In this document: positions 44,536 to 53,559 of the stretch, piece after piece
How the letters are laid out: each line of letters starts with the position of its first letter
Numbering within the stretch: the stretch's first letter is position 1
Origin: Psychroflexus montanilacus
GTDB taxonomy: Bacteria > Bacteroidota > Bacteroidia > Flavobacteriales > Flavobacteriaceae
Direction: 5' to 3'
NCBI RefSeq assembly: GCF_020164535.1
Contig: NZ_JAIQZC010000001.1
Location: 744,001 to 808,000 of the forward strand
DNA: 64,000 nt
The notes under the pieces: model-generated
Database searches by the model: none
Seen by the model: only the letters and a program-made list of their open reading frames with translations
Told to the model about the DNA's origin: nothing
Translations under genes and position numbers: made by a program

Positions 44536-45471
44536 ATGAAAAGAAATTTAAAATCCTACATAACAATTAGTTTAAAAGGCATGGGAATGGGTGCAGCAGA
44601 TGTAGTACCAGGGGTCTCTGGTGGAACTATAGCTTTCATCACAGGTATTTATGAAGAACTCGTTACTACCATAGCCAATGTTGATCTTGGGCTACTTAAA
44701 ATCTGGAAAAAAGAAGGCTTTAATAAGATGTGGAATGCGCTTAACGGTAATTTCATTCTAGCCTTACTTGTTGGTATTTTTATAAGTGTGTTTACGTTGA
44801 TGCGCCTTACCAATTATTTACTAGAAACCTACCCGATCGTTGTTTGGTCTTTTTTCTTCGGACTTGTTTTAGCAAGTGTGTGGTACGTTGGAAAACAAAT
44901 AGACCAGTGGAATCTTAAATTAATAGCATTTACCACTATAGGATTTGTGGTAGCTTTTGGTATTACCCTGCTTGCGCCAGCTCAGGGCATGGATCACCCA
45001 CTCTACTTCCTCTTATGCGGATCAGTAGCAGTTTGCGCTATGATCTTACCGGGTATATCTGGGGCATTTATCCTAGTATTGATGGGAGGTTATAAAGCAA
45101 TTACACAAGCTGTTTCTGAATTTAATTTTCAAGTTATAGCACTTGTAGGGCTTGGCGCAATTATTGGCTTATTGAGTTTCTCAAGAATCCTAAAATGGCT
45201 TTTTAATAATTTCAAATCGATTACTCTAGCTGTTTTGACTGGTTTTATAGCTGGGTCTCTCAACAAAATATGGCCATGGAAAAACGTTTTAGATTCAGAA
45301 ATCATCAAAGGCAAAGAAGTCATTCTAAAAGAAACTTCGGTTTTACCACAAAATTTTGATGGAGACCCTAAGTTGTGGTTTGCCATTGCAGCAGCAATTT
45401 TAGGATTTTTACTAATATTATTACTAGAAAAAATAGCGGATCAACAACCACTTTCGAATGCAGAGCACTAG
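44536..45471 (+). CDS. DUF368 (PopT-type) membrane protein, first copy
   Basis: A 311-residue protein with about eight membrane helices. It begins with GMGMGAADVVPGVSGGTIAFITGIYEELV, the DUF368 signature; a second repeat-like motif ILPGISGAFILVLMGGYKA lies in the middle, giving an internal two-fold pattern. DUF368 proteins such as PopT have been shown to carry undecaprenyl phosphate across the membrane in other bacteria, recycling the lipid carrier for cell-wall synthesis. Applying that here is inference. Its end overlaps the second DUF368 gene by 14 bases. Confidence 0.88.
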   Translation: MKRNLKSYITISLKGMGMGAADVVPGVSGGTIAFITGIYEELVTTIANVDLGLLKIWKKEGFNKMWNALNGNFILALLVGIFISVFTLMRLTNYLLETYPIVVWSFFFGLVLASVWYVGKQIDQWNLKLIAFTTIGFVVAFGITLLAPAQGMDHPLYFLLCGSVAVCAMILPGISGAFILVLMGGYKAITQAVSEFNFQVIALVGLGAIIGLLSFSRILKWLFNNFKSITLAVLTGFIAGSLNKIWPWKNVLDSEIIKGKEVILKETSVLPQNFDGDPKLWFAIAAAILGFLLILLLEKIADQQPLSNAEH

Positions 45472-46474
45472 AACGTTTAGCGATAAAATATTCCTTTTTC
45501 TTAAGGGACTCGCCATGGGAGCTGCCAATAAGGTACCCGGCGTGTCTGGAGGTGTTGTAGCTTTTGTTGCAGGTTTTTATGAAGAATTCATTCACTCGCT
45601 TCAGAAATTCAACCTGAAGTCTTTTAAGTTATTGCTCAACGCAAGATTCAGAAGCTTTTTTCAATATATAAATGCAAAATTTTTGGCCATTCTCATTTTA
45701 GGAATGGTCTTCAGTTATTTCAGTGTTTCAAAATTATTGGATTATTTCATTCAACATTATGAACTCTATGTCTGGTCTACATTTTTCGGGATGATTGTTG
45801 GATCTATTTATTATATCGGCAAAGATTTTAGAATTAGATCTTTACGAACTATTGTGTTTATTGGACTTGGCATTGTGGCAGGCCTTAGCATTAGTTTTTT
45901 AAAGCCTGCGACGGAAAATGACCATCTGCTTTTCGTCTTCTTTTGTGGAATTATAAGCGTGTCTGGAATGACCCTTCCAGGTTTATCGGGCTCTTTTATT
46001 TTAATTTTACTAGGAAATTATGTGCTGCTCTTGGTAGATTCAGTGAATGCACTTTATGATACTATTGCAGATGTTGTAAAGTTGGATTTCTCATTTACAG
46101 ATAACCCTAAACGAATGAGACTTCTGCAAGTGCTGGGATCTTTTACAGCAGGTTCACTTTTTGGATTGATTACACTTTCACATCTGCTAAACTATGTGCT
46201 GAAATATTATAAGAAAATTACTTTTTCCATTATCATAGGTTTTATTACTGGAAGTTTAGGCGTAGTTTGGCCATGGAAAGAAAAAATTTTTAAGACCAAC
46301 GAGCTTGGTGATGTTATAAAAGACACTAATGGAGACCCCATACTGGATAACTATGTAAGGTTTTGGCCAAGCCTTACCGACGGAAGCACCTGGATCGCTT
46401 TCTTTTTTATAATAGTAGGAATTTTAATAGTTTTGAGCCTTGCTTGGTATGGTAAGCAAAGAAAAATAAGATAA
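45458..46474 (+). CDS. DUF368 (PopT-type) membrane protein, second copy
   Basis: A 338-residue paralogue of the preceding gene. The signature GLAMGAANKVPGVSGGVVAFVAGFYEEFI has the same spacing but differs in detail (Asn-Lys for Asp-Val), and the second motif reads TLPGLSGSFILILLGNYVL. Divergence along the whole length shows an old duplication. The overlap with the first copy is 14 bases, so both are made from one mRNA. Like its twin it may translocate undecaprenyl phosphate or a related polyprenyl lipid, alone or as a heteromer (inference). aroE begins 3 nt after. Confidence 0.88.
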   Translation: MQSTRTFSDKIFLFLKGLAMGAANKVPGVSGGVVAFVAGFYEEFIHSLQKFNLKSFKLLLNARFRSFFQYINAKFLAILILGMVFSYFSVSKLLDYFIQHYELYVWSTFFGMIVGSIYYIGKDFRIRSLRTIVFIGLGIVAGLSISFLKPATENDHLLFVFFCGIISVSGMTLPGLSGSFILILLGNYVLLLVDSVNALYDTIADVVKLDFSFTDNPKRMRLLQVLGSFTAGSLFGLITLSHLLNYVLKYYKKITFSIIIGFITGSLGVVWPWKEKIFKTNELGDVIKDTNGDPILDNYVRFWPSLTDGSTWIAFFFIIVGILIVLSLAWYGKQRKIR

Positions 46475-46477
46475 AAT

Positions 46478-47206
46478 ATGACAACTTACGGACTGATAGG
46501 AAAAAATATAGATTATTCATTTTCAAAATCATATTTCAATACCAAATTTAATAACGAAGCCATAAAGGCTAAGTATATTAATTATGATATTGAAAACATC
46601 AATGAAATCAAGCAAATTGTCAACAATTCTATAGAATTGGCAGGACTTAACGTTACTATTCCTTACAAGGAAGCGGTTATTCCATTTTTGGACGAAATTG
46701 ATTCTCAGGCAGAACGTATTGGCGCTGTCAATACTATAAAAATTGAAAATAAAAAACTGATTGGCTACAACACAGATGTGTTTGGATTTACAAAATCAAT
46801 TTTCCCTTTGATAGCTCCGAATCATGAAGCAGCCCTTATTTTAGGAACTGGAGGTGCTGCTAAAGCGATCAGGCATGCCCTGGTATCTATGGGCTATCAG
46901 ATCAATTTTGTGTCAAGGGAAAAGGATAAAGGGGATTTTACTTACGGTGATTTAAATTCAGATATCATGAAAAGTCATCAACTTATAGTCAACTGCACAC
47001 CACTTGGCACTCATCCGGATGTAAATCAATTTCCACCCATTCCCTATGAATTCGTAAACGAGACTCATCTATTATATGATCTTATTTACAATCCTTCCAT
47101 CACAAGTTTTCTAGCACAGGGACGAGAAAACGGTGCTCAAATTATCAACGGTGAGCAAATGCTGGTTGCTCAGGCAGAAAAAGCCTGGGAAATCTGGAAT
47201 GAGTAA
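46478..47206 (+). CDS. aroE: Shikimate dehydrogenase
   Basis: AroE reduces 3-dehydroshikimate with NADPH. The 242-residue protein has the N-terminal substrate domain with YGLIGKNIDYSFSKSYFN and LNVTIPYKEAVIPFLDEID (catalytic Lys in PYKE), then the Rossmann domain with LGTGGAAKAIRHAL. NCTPLGTHPD and YDLIYNPSITSFL finish the site. The family is usually 245-285 residues; this is at the short end but intact. It is the fourth gene of the unit beginning with gldA. Confidence 0.95.
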   Translation: MTTYGLIGKNIDYSFSKSYFNTKFNNEAIKAKYINYDIENINEIKQIVNNSIELAGLNVTIPYKEAVIPFLDEIDSQAERIGAVNTIKIENKKLIGYNTDVFGFTKSIFPLIAPNHEAALILGTGGAAKAIRHALVSMGYQINFVSREKDKGDFTYGDLNSDIMKSHQLIVNCTPLGTHPDVNQFPPIPYEFVNETHLLYDLIYNPSITSFLAQGRENGAQIINGEQMLVAQAEKAWEIWNE

Positions 47207-47244
47207 GTAACCTTTGCTTTCAGTAATTTTTGAGGGATATAAAA

Positions 47245-47283
47245 AAAGCAATTTATAATGAGGTTTTCATTATGAATTGCTTT
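47245..47283 (-). terminator. Strong hairpin terminator of the ccsBA gene
   Basis: A 17-base stem with one wobble surrounds a 5-base loop; on the minus strand it is followed by TTTTTTT. It lies between the convergent aroE and cytochrome c assembly genes, and may act on both. Confidence 0.85.
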
Positions 47284-47323
47284 CTATTTCTACCAAAAAA
47301 AGGAATTTACAATCCGTTTTTAA

Positions 47324-50300
47324 TTAGTAAAATTTCTTGTATTTACGTTTGGCAAGAATTCCTAGAATTATCCAAAGCACAAGTGCAATTAGAATGAATT
47401 GATAGCTGATAATTTGGTCTCCACTGGCATAAGAATGTAATCCTGTAAGATAAAAATTAACGCCAAAATAAGTCATCAAGATTGAACCAAAAGCAATCAC
47501 GGCAGCCCAGTTAAACGCAAACAAGCCCCTTAATCCCGGCACTAAGCGCATGTGTATGACGAAAGCATACACGAAAATACTAATCAACGCCCAGGTCTCT
47601 TTAGGATCCCAGCCCCAATATCTACCCCAGCTTTCGTTGGCCCATTGTCCTCCCAGGAAGTTTCCTATAGTAAGCATTACCAAACCAACTGTCAATGCTA
47701 ACTCATTAATGATAGTTAACTCTTGAATATTGAGTTTCATTTTTTTGAAATTGGACTTGTTGGTCGCAATAATTAATATGAGTGAAACCAGTCCTATTAT
47801 GGCGCCCAACGCAAAAGGACCGTAGCTCCCTACAATTACAGCCACGTGAATCATAAGCCAATATGAATCCAATACAGGCTGTAAGTTACCAATACTTGGA
47901 TCTAACCAGTTCCAGTGGGCAACCATCAAAATAATGGAAGTCACAAATGCTGTTGAACCCATGGTTAAATCACTTTTTCGCCCAAAAGCTAAACCAAAAA
48001 ACATGGTAGCCCATGCCACATAAATCATACTTTCATAAGCATTACTCCATGGCGCATGTCCAGAAATATACCATCTTGCACCTAAACCTATCGTATGAAC
48101 AGCAAAAAGTACTACCAGCAAGACTTTGCTTGTTGTGATAGCAAACTTGTTCAGTTTTGTCTCCTTAAAAATACTCATGATTACGAAAACAATCATGACT
48201 AAACTTACATAAAGATAGAGCTGAAATAACAGATTGAAAATATCAATTTTATTATATAATATTTCAGCTTTCACTTGGTCTTCCGGCGGCATGACCTCTT
48301 CTCCGTATTTCTTTTGAAATGATTTTAAACTTAAAAGTAATTCTCCTGCCTGGTCATAATCTCCGGATTGTCTTGCACTTCTTAAAGATTGCATGTAAAG
48401 TGGCAGCACCTGTTTGGTGTAAAGTGTATCTACACCGGTATAATACCTTTCATCGTCAAGTTCAGTATATGCTACCCATTTATTATTAGGGTGGTCTGGA
48501 ACAGGAAATATTTTGAACTGCTCACCTTTTAAAGTATTAAAAATCAAATTCACTTTTTCTCCGGCAGTGATAAAATCCTTTTGAAATTGATTGGGAACTG
48601 CTGCCTTATAGGCTTCCTCCAAGTATTTACCAAGCTTATATTCACCGGTTTTAGGGTCAAAAAAATCTGTGAGCGAAACATATTCTTTGTTTTCCTCAAC
48701 ACCTAGCACATGATGAATACTATCATTTTTGGCCTTAATAGAAATGATGGGGGCAGAATACCAAATTTGTGGATTCTCTATCATAGAGATCAAAACCTGA
48801 TCGCTATTCAAATCTTCATAGTTGTCCTTTTTTCCAAGTTTTCTTAATAATTCAGAAGAATACGTATTGATAGGTTTCATCCTACCTCCATAATCCTGAA
48901 TAATTAACTCCCCAAACTTAGCTGCATGTTCTTTATCCACTTTGTTGGCCTGGATCATTTTGATAACTTTCTCATAATCCACTTCGGGCATCATGTCGTG
49001 GCCGTGGTCAACTTCGGAAATACTATCTTTTACTTCGCTTTGCTCCTCTACTACGTTTCCATTTTCGGTTTGAGCAAAACTTGACAATCCAAAGAGTAGG
49101 ATGAGTATGCTGGCTAGTTTTGCTTTTTTCAATTTTATTTTTTCCAATTTCTTTCTTAAATCTCCAAATCTCGAACCTCTATCAAACATTATAGCCATAA
49201 GCCCCAGGTATAATAAAAAATAACCTATGTAAGTTATCCAGGTTCCCCACCAATCATTATTTACAGATAGAATAGTCCCACCTTCATCAGGATCAAAAGA
49301 TGACTGGAAAAAACGATAGCCTTTGTGATCCAAAACATGATTCATATAGATATCGTAAGGATAAGAGTTACTGCCATCTATGACCTCAACTTTACTCATA
49401 AATGACTCGTAACTAGGCTGTCTTCTATCCTCGGTTCCAGGATGTTTCTTGGCTATAAAGTCATTCAACTTCAAAGCAAATGGAAGCTCTATATCTTTAC
49501 TCCCATAACTCATAAAAACTTCAAAATCACCAACTTTTATTTTTTTCATATCCATTTGAAACCCTTTCCCACCAAGCAAACCTATTTTTTCGGTTCTTCC
49601 ATTGGCTGTGACCTGAACAAAAACACCGTCAGGATCATTTTTACTGGCTAGCTCTTTTTCAACCAAATCATAACGCCCTTTAATAGCAGGATCTGGAATA
49701 ACAAACTGCATATTCCCGATATTATATAGAGAACGCATCTGTAAATCTTGAACTGAATCTACTGCAAGTTCACCTCTTTCTTGATCGGCCATTCGCATCC
49801 AGTCTCCTTCAAAAGGAGAGGTGATGGTAAACCCCACATCATTGTTTCCAACGATATTGATGGCTCCATCAGTCTGCTTATTGAAAGCAAACAAGACATT
49901 GTGAATATTTGCGACTTCTCCTGATTTTAAAAAATGATCGTGCCTGTTACCATCTCCAGATTCTACAATTTTCAAAAAATAATCCCCGTTTTCGTCTTCT
50001 ACAACCCCTTCTTCAGCACCTTTTATAAATTCAAGAAACTCTATTTTAATTGGGTTTCCATTATAGTCTGTCGTAATTGACTTACCCTTTGTTATCTTAG
50101 GACCAAGGTTGATATTAAAATCTTGCTTTTTTCTTAGGGGTTCGCCATCAATCTCGCCATCTATAAATGTGGATAAATAGGTTTTCTCTGAAAGCATTTT
50201 ACTTTCAACTTCTCCTTCACGTATAGGCATTATACCTTCTTCTCCAATATATCGAGTGACCCACGCACCTACCAAAATTAAAATAAAAGACAAGTGAAGC

Positions 50301-50545
50301 GTTAGTGTAGTCAGTTTTTTCTTGCTAAGGAGCTTGTATCTAAATATATTTCCGATGAAATTAATCACAAAAAACACCATGATCACCTCAAACCACCAGG
50401 CATCATAAATCCATTCTTTAGCAGTTATGGTTGTATATGAGTTTTCTACAAAAGTCCCCACTGCCATAGCAACTGCATAAACCACAAAAAGCACTGCCAT
50501 AAGTCTGGTGGAGAATAGTATATTTTTAATCTTTTTCTCTAACAT
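47324..50545 (-). CDS. ccsBA: ResB/CcsA fusion cytochrome c assembly protein
   Basis: A 1073-residue system II cytochrome c synthetase that exports heme and attaches it to apocytochromes. The N-terminal ResB/CcsB part has helices near residues 12-33, 48-66 and 78-95, a large periplasmic domain, then a helix at about 430-455. A second extracytoplasmic domain (about 495-770) leads to the CcsA part with heme-handling WWD-like motif WGRYWGWDPKETWALIS near residue 978 and conserved His in GHAPWSNAYES and LMIHVAVI. Residues about 477-495 look like a signal peptide (LASILILLFGLSSFAQ). Monocistronic. Confidence 0.92.
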   Translation of the reverse strand: MLEKKIKNILFSTRLMAVLFVVYAVAMAVGTFVENSYTTITAKEWIYDAWWFEVIMVFFVINFIGNIFRYKLLSKKKLTTLTLHLSFILILVGAWVTRYIGEEGIMPIREGEVESKMLSEKTYLSTFIDGEIDGEPLRKKQDFNINLGPKITKGKSITTDYNGNPIKIEFLEFIKGAEEGVVEDENGDYFLKIVESGDGNRHDHFLKSGEVANIHNVLFAFNKQTDGAINIVGNNDVGFTITSPFEGDWMRMADQERGELAVDSVQDLQMRSLYNIGNMQFVIPDPAIKGRYDLVEKELASKNDPDGVFVQVTANGRTEKIGLLGGKGFQMDMKKIKVGDFEVFMSYGSKDIELPFALKLNDFIAKKHPGTEDRRQPSYESFMSKVEVIDGSNSYPYDIYMNHVLDHKGYRFFQSSFDPDEGGTILSVNNDWWGTWITYIGYFLLYLGLMAIMFDRGSRFGDLRKKLEKIKLKKAKLASILILLFGLSSFAQTENGNVVEEQSEVKDSISEVDHGHDMMPEVDYEKVIKMIQANKVDKEHAAKFGELIIQDYGGRMKPINTYSSELLRKLGKKDNYEDLNSDQVLISMIENPQIWYSAPIISIKAKNDSIHHVLGVEENKEYVSLTDFFDPKTGEYKLGKYLEEAYKAAVPNQFQKDFITAGEKVNLIFNTLKGEQFKIFPVPDHPNNKWVAYTELDDERYYTGVDTLYTKQVLPLYMQSLRSARQSGDYDQAGELLLSLKSFQKKYGEEVMPPEDQVKAEILYNKIDIFNLLFQLYLYVSLVMIVFVIMSIFKETKLNKFAITTSKVLLVVLFAVHTIGLGARWYISGHAPWSNAYESMIYVAWATMFFGLAFGRKSDLTMGSTAFVTSIILMVAHWNWLDPSIGNLQPVLDSYWLMIHVAVIVGSYGPFALGAIIGLVSLILIIATNKSNFKKMKLNIQELTIINELALTVGLVMLTIGNFLGGQWANESWGRYWGWDPKETWALISIFVYAFVIHMRLVPGLRGLFAFNWAAVIAFGSILMTYFGVNFYLTGLHSYASGDQIISYQFILIALVLWIILGILAKRKYKKFY

Positions 50546-50565
50546 AATTTATTTTAAATCATTCG

Positions 50566-50573
50566 CAAATATA
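50566..50573 (-). promoter_or_regulatory. ccsBA: -7 box (TATATTTG) of the ccsBA gene
   Basis: Minus-strand TATATTTG ends 20 nt before the ATG at 50545. A -33 TTG is not clear; a TTTAC is present near the expected place. Confidence 0.5.
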
Positions 50574-50789
50574 CTCAATATAGGAGGATTTGTAAAGCAT
50601 ACAGGGACTTACGAACGTTGAAGTTGTGTTAATTAAAAACCTTTCATATCAAGAGACTAAGTGTTAAAAAATAGATAGTTACCATTTTTTAAGTTTAGCA
50701 ATTGAAGATTGTTCTATTTTTTAAGAAAAACTGCAATTAGTGATATTTGCGATTCTTAACGTTCTCCTATGAAAATTAAAAATGAAGCT

Positions 50790-50797
50790 TACCTTTG
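50790..50797 (+). promoter_or_regulatory. -7 box (TACCTTTG) of the DUF2520-kdsC-ubiA-maf operon
   Basis: TACCTTTG matches TAnnTTTG and lies 23 nt before the ATG at 50821. The -33 element is not evident. Confidence 0.45.
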
Positions 50798-50820
50798 TTG
50801 GAAAGATTTAAATCATTTAG

Positions 50821-51573
50821 ATGTTTAGAATAGTTATTTTGGGGACTGGCAATGTAGCTACACATATGTTTAAAGCCTTTCAATCCACTACAGATTGCTC
50901 TGTTATTCAAGTTTACAATCATAAGCAAGAGTCTTTAACTAGGTTTGCTGAATTTACTGAAACTACCTCAGATTTATCTCAACTGAAGTCAGCCGATATG
51001 TATTTGTTGTGTCTGAAAGATGATGTTATTAAAGATGTTGCTAGTCAAATAAAAACTAAACAAGGAATCGTGGCTCATACTTCTGGGAGCCAATCCATTC
51101 TAGAGTCTTTAAATTCTGCTGTATTTTATCCGCTCCAAACTTTTTCTAAAGGTTCTGAGCTAGAGTATTCTAAAATCCCATTCTGCCTGGAGGCCAATTC
51201 AGAAGAAAATTTAAACACTTTAAAAACAATAGCGAGCTACATTTCAACTCACATTTATGAAATTAGCTCTTCTCAACGTCAAACCTTACATCTGGCAGCT
51301 GTATTTGTTTGCAATTTCACCAATCACCTGTATTCTATTGGAGAGCACATTTGCAAAGAAGACGATATGCCTTTTGACATTCTTAAAGCCCTAATTAAGG
51401 AAACTTCAGACAAAGTACAACTCAACCCTCCATCTAAAGTTCAAACAGGTCCTGCCATTAGAAAAGACAGCAGTACCATAAAAAGGCACCTTAAACAGTT
51501 GAAACAAAAAACACATAAAGACATTTATCAACTTATGACACAATCCATAATAGAAAAACATGACAAACTATAA
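50821..51573 (+). CDS. Rossmann-like/DUF2520 protein
   Basis: A 250-residue protein with an N-terminal NAD(P)-binding Rossmann fold (FRIVILGTGNVATHMFKAF) followed by a C-terminal helical DUF2520 domain (QRQTLHLAAVFVCNFTNHLYSIGE). It looks like a dehydrogenase of the 6-phosphogluconate/3-hydroxyisobutyrate type, but the substrate is unknown. The KdsC-like gene overlaps its last 14 bases, so the two are translated together. The pair is a conserved Bacteroidota arrangement as far as I recall. Confidence 0.87.
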   Translation: MFRIVILGTGNVATHMFKAFQSTTDCSVIQVYNHKQESLTRFAEFTETTSDLSQLKSADMYLLCLKDDVIKDVASQIKTKQGIVAHTSGSQSILESLNSAVFYPLQTFSKGSELEYSKIPFCLEANSEENLNTLKTIASYISTHIYEISSSQRQTLHLAAVFVCNFTNHLYSIGEHICKEDDMPFDILKALIKETSDKVQLNPPSKVQTGPAIRKDSSTIKRHLKQLKQKTHKDIYQLMTQSIIEKHDKL

Positions 51574-52063
51574 AACCCTTTTAAACCAGATTACAACTTT
51601 TGCCTTTGATGTTGATGGCGTTTTTACCAACGGCTCACTACAAGTATCCTCTTCCGGAGAACTCATCAGAACCATGAATGTAAAAGATGGGTTTGTGATA
51701 AAAGAAGCTTTAAAGGCTGGTTACGAGATCATTATTATTTCTGGCGGTACCAATGAAATGGTAAAAACAAGACTAAAAGATCTCGGAATCACCAATATCC
51801 ACCTTGGTGTTGCTGACAAGGTTGAATGTCTCGACGAGTTCCTGGATGTTTACGGCATTAAAGCTGAAAACGTAACTTATATGGGCGATGATATTCCAGA
51901 CATTTACCCTATGAAAATGGTTGGACTTCCAACCTGCCCGCAGGATGCTGTCCCAGAAGTTAAGGCAATTTCTGCTTATGTTTCTCATAGAAAAGGTGGC
52001 GAGGGCTGCGTGAGAGATATCATAGAGCAAGTGATGAAAACACAAGGCAAATGGAATTACTAG
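51560..52063 (+). CDS. KdsC-like HAD phosphatase
   Basis: A 167-residue HAD hydrolase of the KdsC type without cap domain. Catalytic DVDGVFTNG (two Asp) lies near residue 15; VKDGFVIKEALKAGYEIIIISGG, the Lys-containing segment, and YMGDDIPDIYPM with the metal-binding Asp pair follow. The family removes phosphate from Kdo-8-phosphate in lipopolysaccharide synthesis. A kdsA gene lies 9 kb away, which supports KdsC but does not prove it; other C0-type HADs act on different sugars. Confidence 0.85.
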   Translation: MTNYKTLLNQITTFAFDVDGVFTNGSLQVSSSGELIRTMNVKDGFVIKEALKAGYEIIIISGGTNEMVKTRLKDLGITNIHLGVADKVECLDEFLDVYGIKAENVTYMGDDIPDIYPMKMVGLPTCPQDAVPEVKAISAYVSHRKGGEGCVRDIIEQVMKTQGKWNY

Positions 52064-52082
52064 GCCTCAATCCATAAATTTT

Positions 52083-52976
52083 ATGCATATTCTCGATCTT
52101 GTAAGATGGAAAAATTTGTTGATTCTTATTTTTTCTGCTGCACTTATAAGGTTTGCTTTAGTTCCCAGTTTTGGAACATCCGTGCAGATTGACTTATTAA
52201 ATTATGCCCTACTCACACTGTCTATTCTCTGCATCGCTGCCGGAGGAAATATCATCAATGATTTTTTTGATGTAACTACAGATAGCATCAATAGACCCAA
52301 CAGACTCTTGGTCGATAAGATTATATCCAGAAAGCAGGTTCTACAGCTCTATTTACTAATGAATAGTTTAGGTCTCGGAATTGCTTTTTACTTGTTCCTG
52401 ACTTTAGATTTTGAAACGATAGTAGTCATCTTTTATATACTTATTCTTGCTCCTTTGCTACTTGCCGCTTATTCCATCTGGCTAAAGCGTATTGCCATCG
52501 TTGGTAACATTTTGGTGAGTTTACTTGTAGGCCTAAGTATTTTTTGTCTAGGCACTGTCTTAATCGACGAAAACCAAAGTCCAGTAGTTTTTTTCACAAT
52601 TACATGTTATGCTTTCCTTGCTTTTCTTTTGAATTTGAGCCGAGAATTGGTAAAAGACATAGAAGACATCAAAGGAGATTACTTTTGCAACATGAAAACT
52701 CTACCCATTTTGATTGGGAAAAAACGGTCCAATTACTTCATTTTTGGATTACTCACATTCATTATATTAGTTTTATTATCTATAGTCCTTATCTATTTTC
52801 TAAATCTGAATGTTCTCCTGTTTTATGTTTTCACCTTTATCATTTTACCACTATTATTAATTTCAAAAAAAGTCCTGGGAGCAACTTCTGAAAAGGATTA
52901 TAGAACCATAAGTTTTCATTTAAAACTTGTATTTTTAACTGGCATTTGTTCAATGCTTACATTTCTTATGTTATGA
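52083..52976 (+). CDS. UbiA-type prenyltransferase (possible geranylgeranylglycerol-phosphate synthase-like)
   Basis: A 297-residue membrane prenyltransferase with about eight helices. Asp-rich motif NDFFDVTTDSINRPNR (Asn-Asp-x-x-Asp-x-x-x-Asp) lies near residue 60, and the second DIEDIKGDYFCNMKTLPI near residue 200. The archaeal family making geranylgeranylglycerol ethers has the same overall motifs and Bacteroidota homologues are often named after it. Whether ether lipids are made here is unproven; a quinone or other prenyl acceptor is possible. The maf ATG overlaps its stop. Confidence 0.8.
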   Translation: MHILDLVRWKNLLILIFSAALIRFALVPSFGTSVQIDLLNYALLTLSILCIAAGGNIINDFFDVTTDSINRPNRLLVDKIISRKQVLQLYLLMNSLGLGIAFYLFLTLDFETIVVIFYILILAPLLLAAYSIWLKRIAIVGNILVSLLVGLSIFCLGTVLIDENQSPVVFFTITCYAFLAFLLNLSRELVKDIEDIKGDYFCNMKTLPILIGKKRSNYFIFGLLTFIILVLLSIVLIYFLNLNVLLFYVFTFIILPLLLISKKVLGATSEKDYRTISFHLKLVFLTGICSMLTFLML

Positions 52977-53551
52977 TTCTAAAAAATTTAAAGAATAAAC
53001 GCATCATCTTAGCTTCAGGTTCACCCAGAAGACAAGAGATTCTTAAATCCATTGGTGTAGATTTCATCGTTGAACTTCGGTCTGTCGATGAAGTGTTTAG
53101 TGAAGACTTGAAACATCACCAGATAAGCGACTACTTAGCTCAACTTAAAGCCAGACAATTTCAGGATTTGAGACCAGATGACATTCTTATCACGGGTGAT
53201 ACCATCGTTTGGCACGACCACAAAGCACTCAATAAACCCAGTAATAAAGACGAAGCGTTTCAGATGATTCAATCACTCTCCGATACCACTCACGAAGTTA
53301 TTTCTTCATTTTGCATCAAAACCCAAGAACAAACCAACACATTTTATGATACCACAGAAGTAAAATTCAAACCACTCACTAGCGAAGAGATTTGGCACTA
53401 CATCAACACTTACTCGCCTTTCGACAAGGCTGGAGCTTATGGAATTCAGGAATGGATTGGCCAGATAGGTATTTCAGAAATTAAGGGCTCTTTTTACACA
53501 GTAATGGGTTTTCCTATTCATCTGGTGTATGAAAAGCTTTCAAAAATATAA
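52973..53551 (+). CDS. maf: Maf-family nucleoside triphosphate pyrophosphatase
   Basis: A 192-residue Maf/HAM1-like enzyme that hydrolyses dTTP, UTP or modified NTPs. IILASGSPRRQEILKSIGV is the N-terminal signature, followed by ITGDTIVWHD (catalytic Asp), KPSNKDEAFQMIQSLSDTTHEV and YINTYSPFDKAGAYGIQEW. The ATG at 52973 overlaps the ubiA stop by 4 bases and is preferred over a frame starting 27 bases earlier inside ubiA. A lipoprotein gene begins 8 nt after it. Confidence 0.94.
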   Translation: MILKNLKNKRIILASGSPRRQEILKSIGVDFIVELRSVDEVFSEDLKHHQISDYLAQLKARQFQDLRPDDILITGDTIVWHDHKALNKPSNKDEAFQMIQSLSDTTHEVISSFCIKTQEQTNTFYDTTEVKFKPLTSEEIWHYINTYSPFDKAGAYGIQEWIGQIGISEIKGSFYTVMGFPIHLVYEKLSKI

Positions 53552-53559
53552 TAATACTT

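Noticed and set aside
52544-52891. 115-codon frame in ubiA
   Set aside because: Same-strand shifted frame within a conserved prenyltransferase, aromatic-rich product, no start context.
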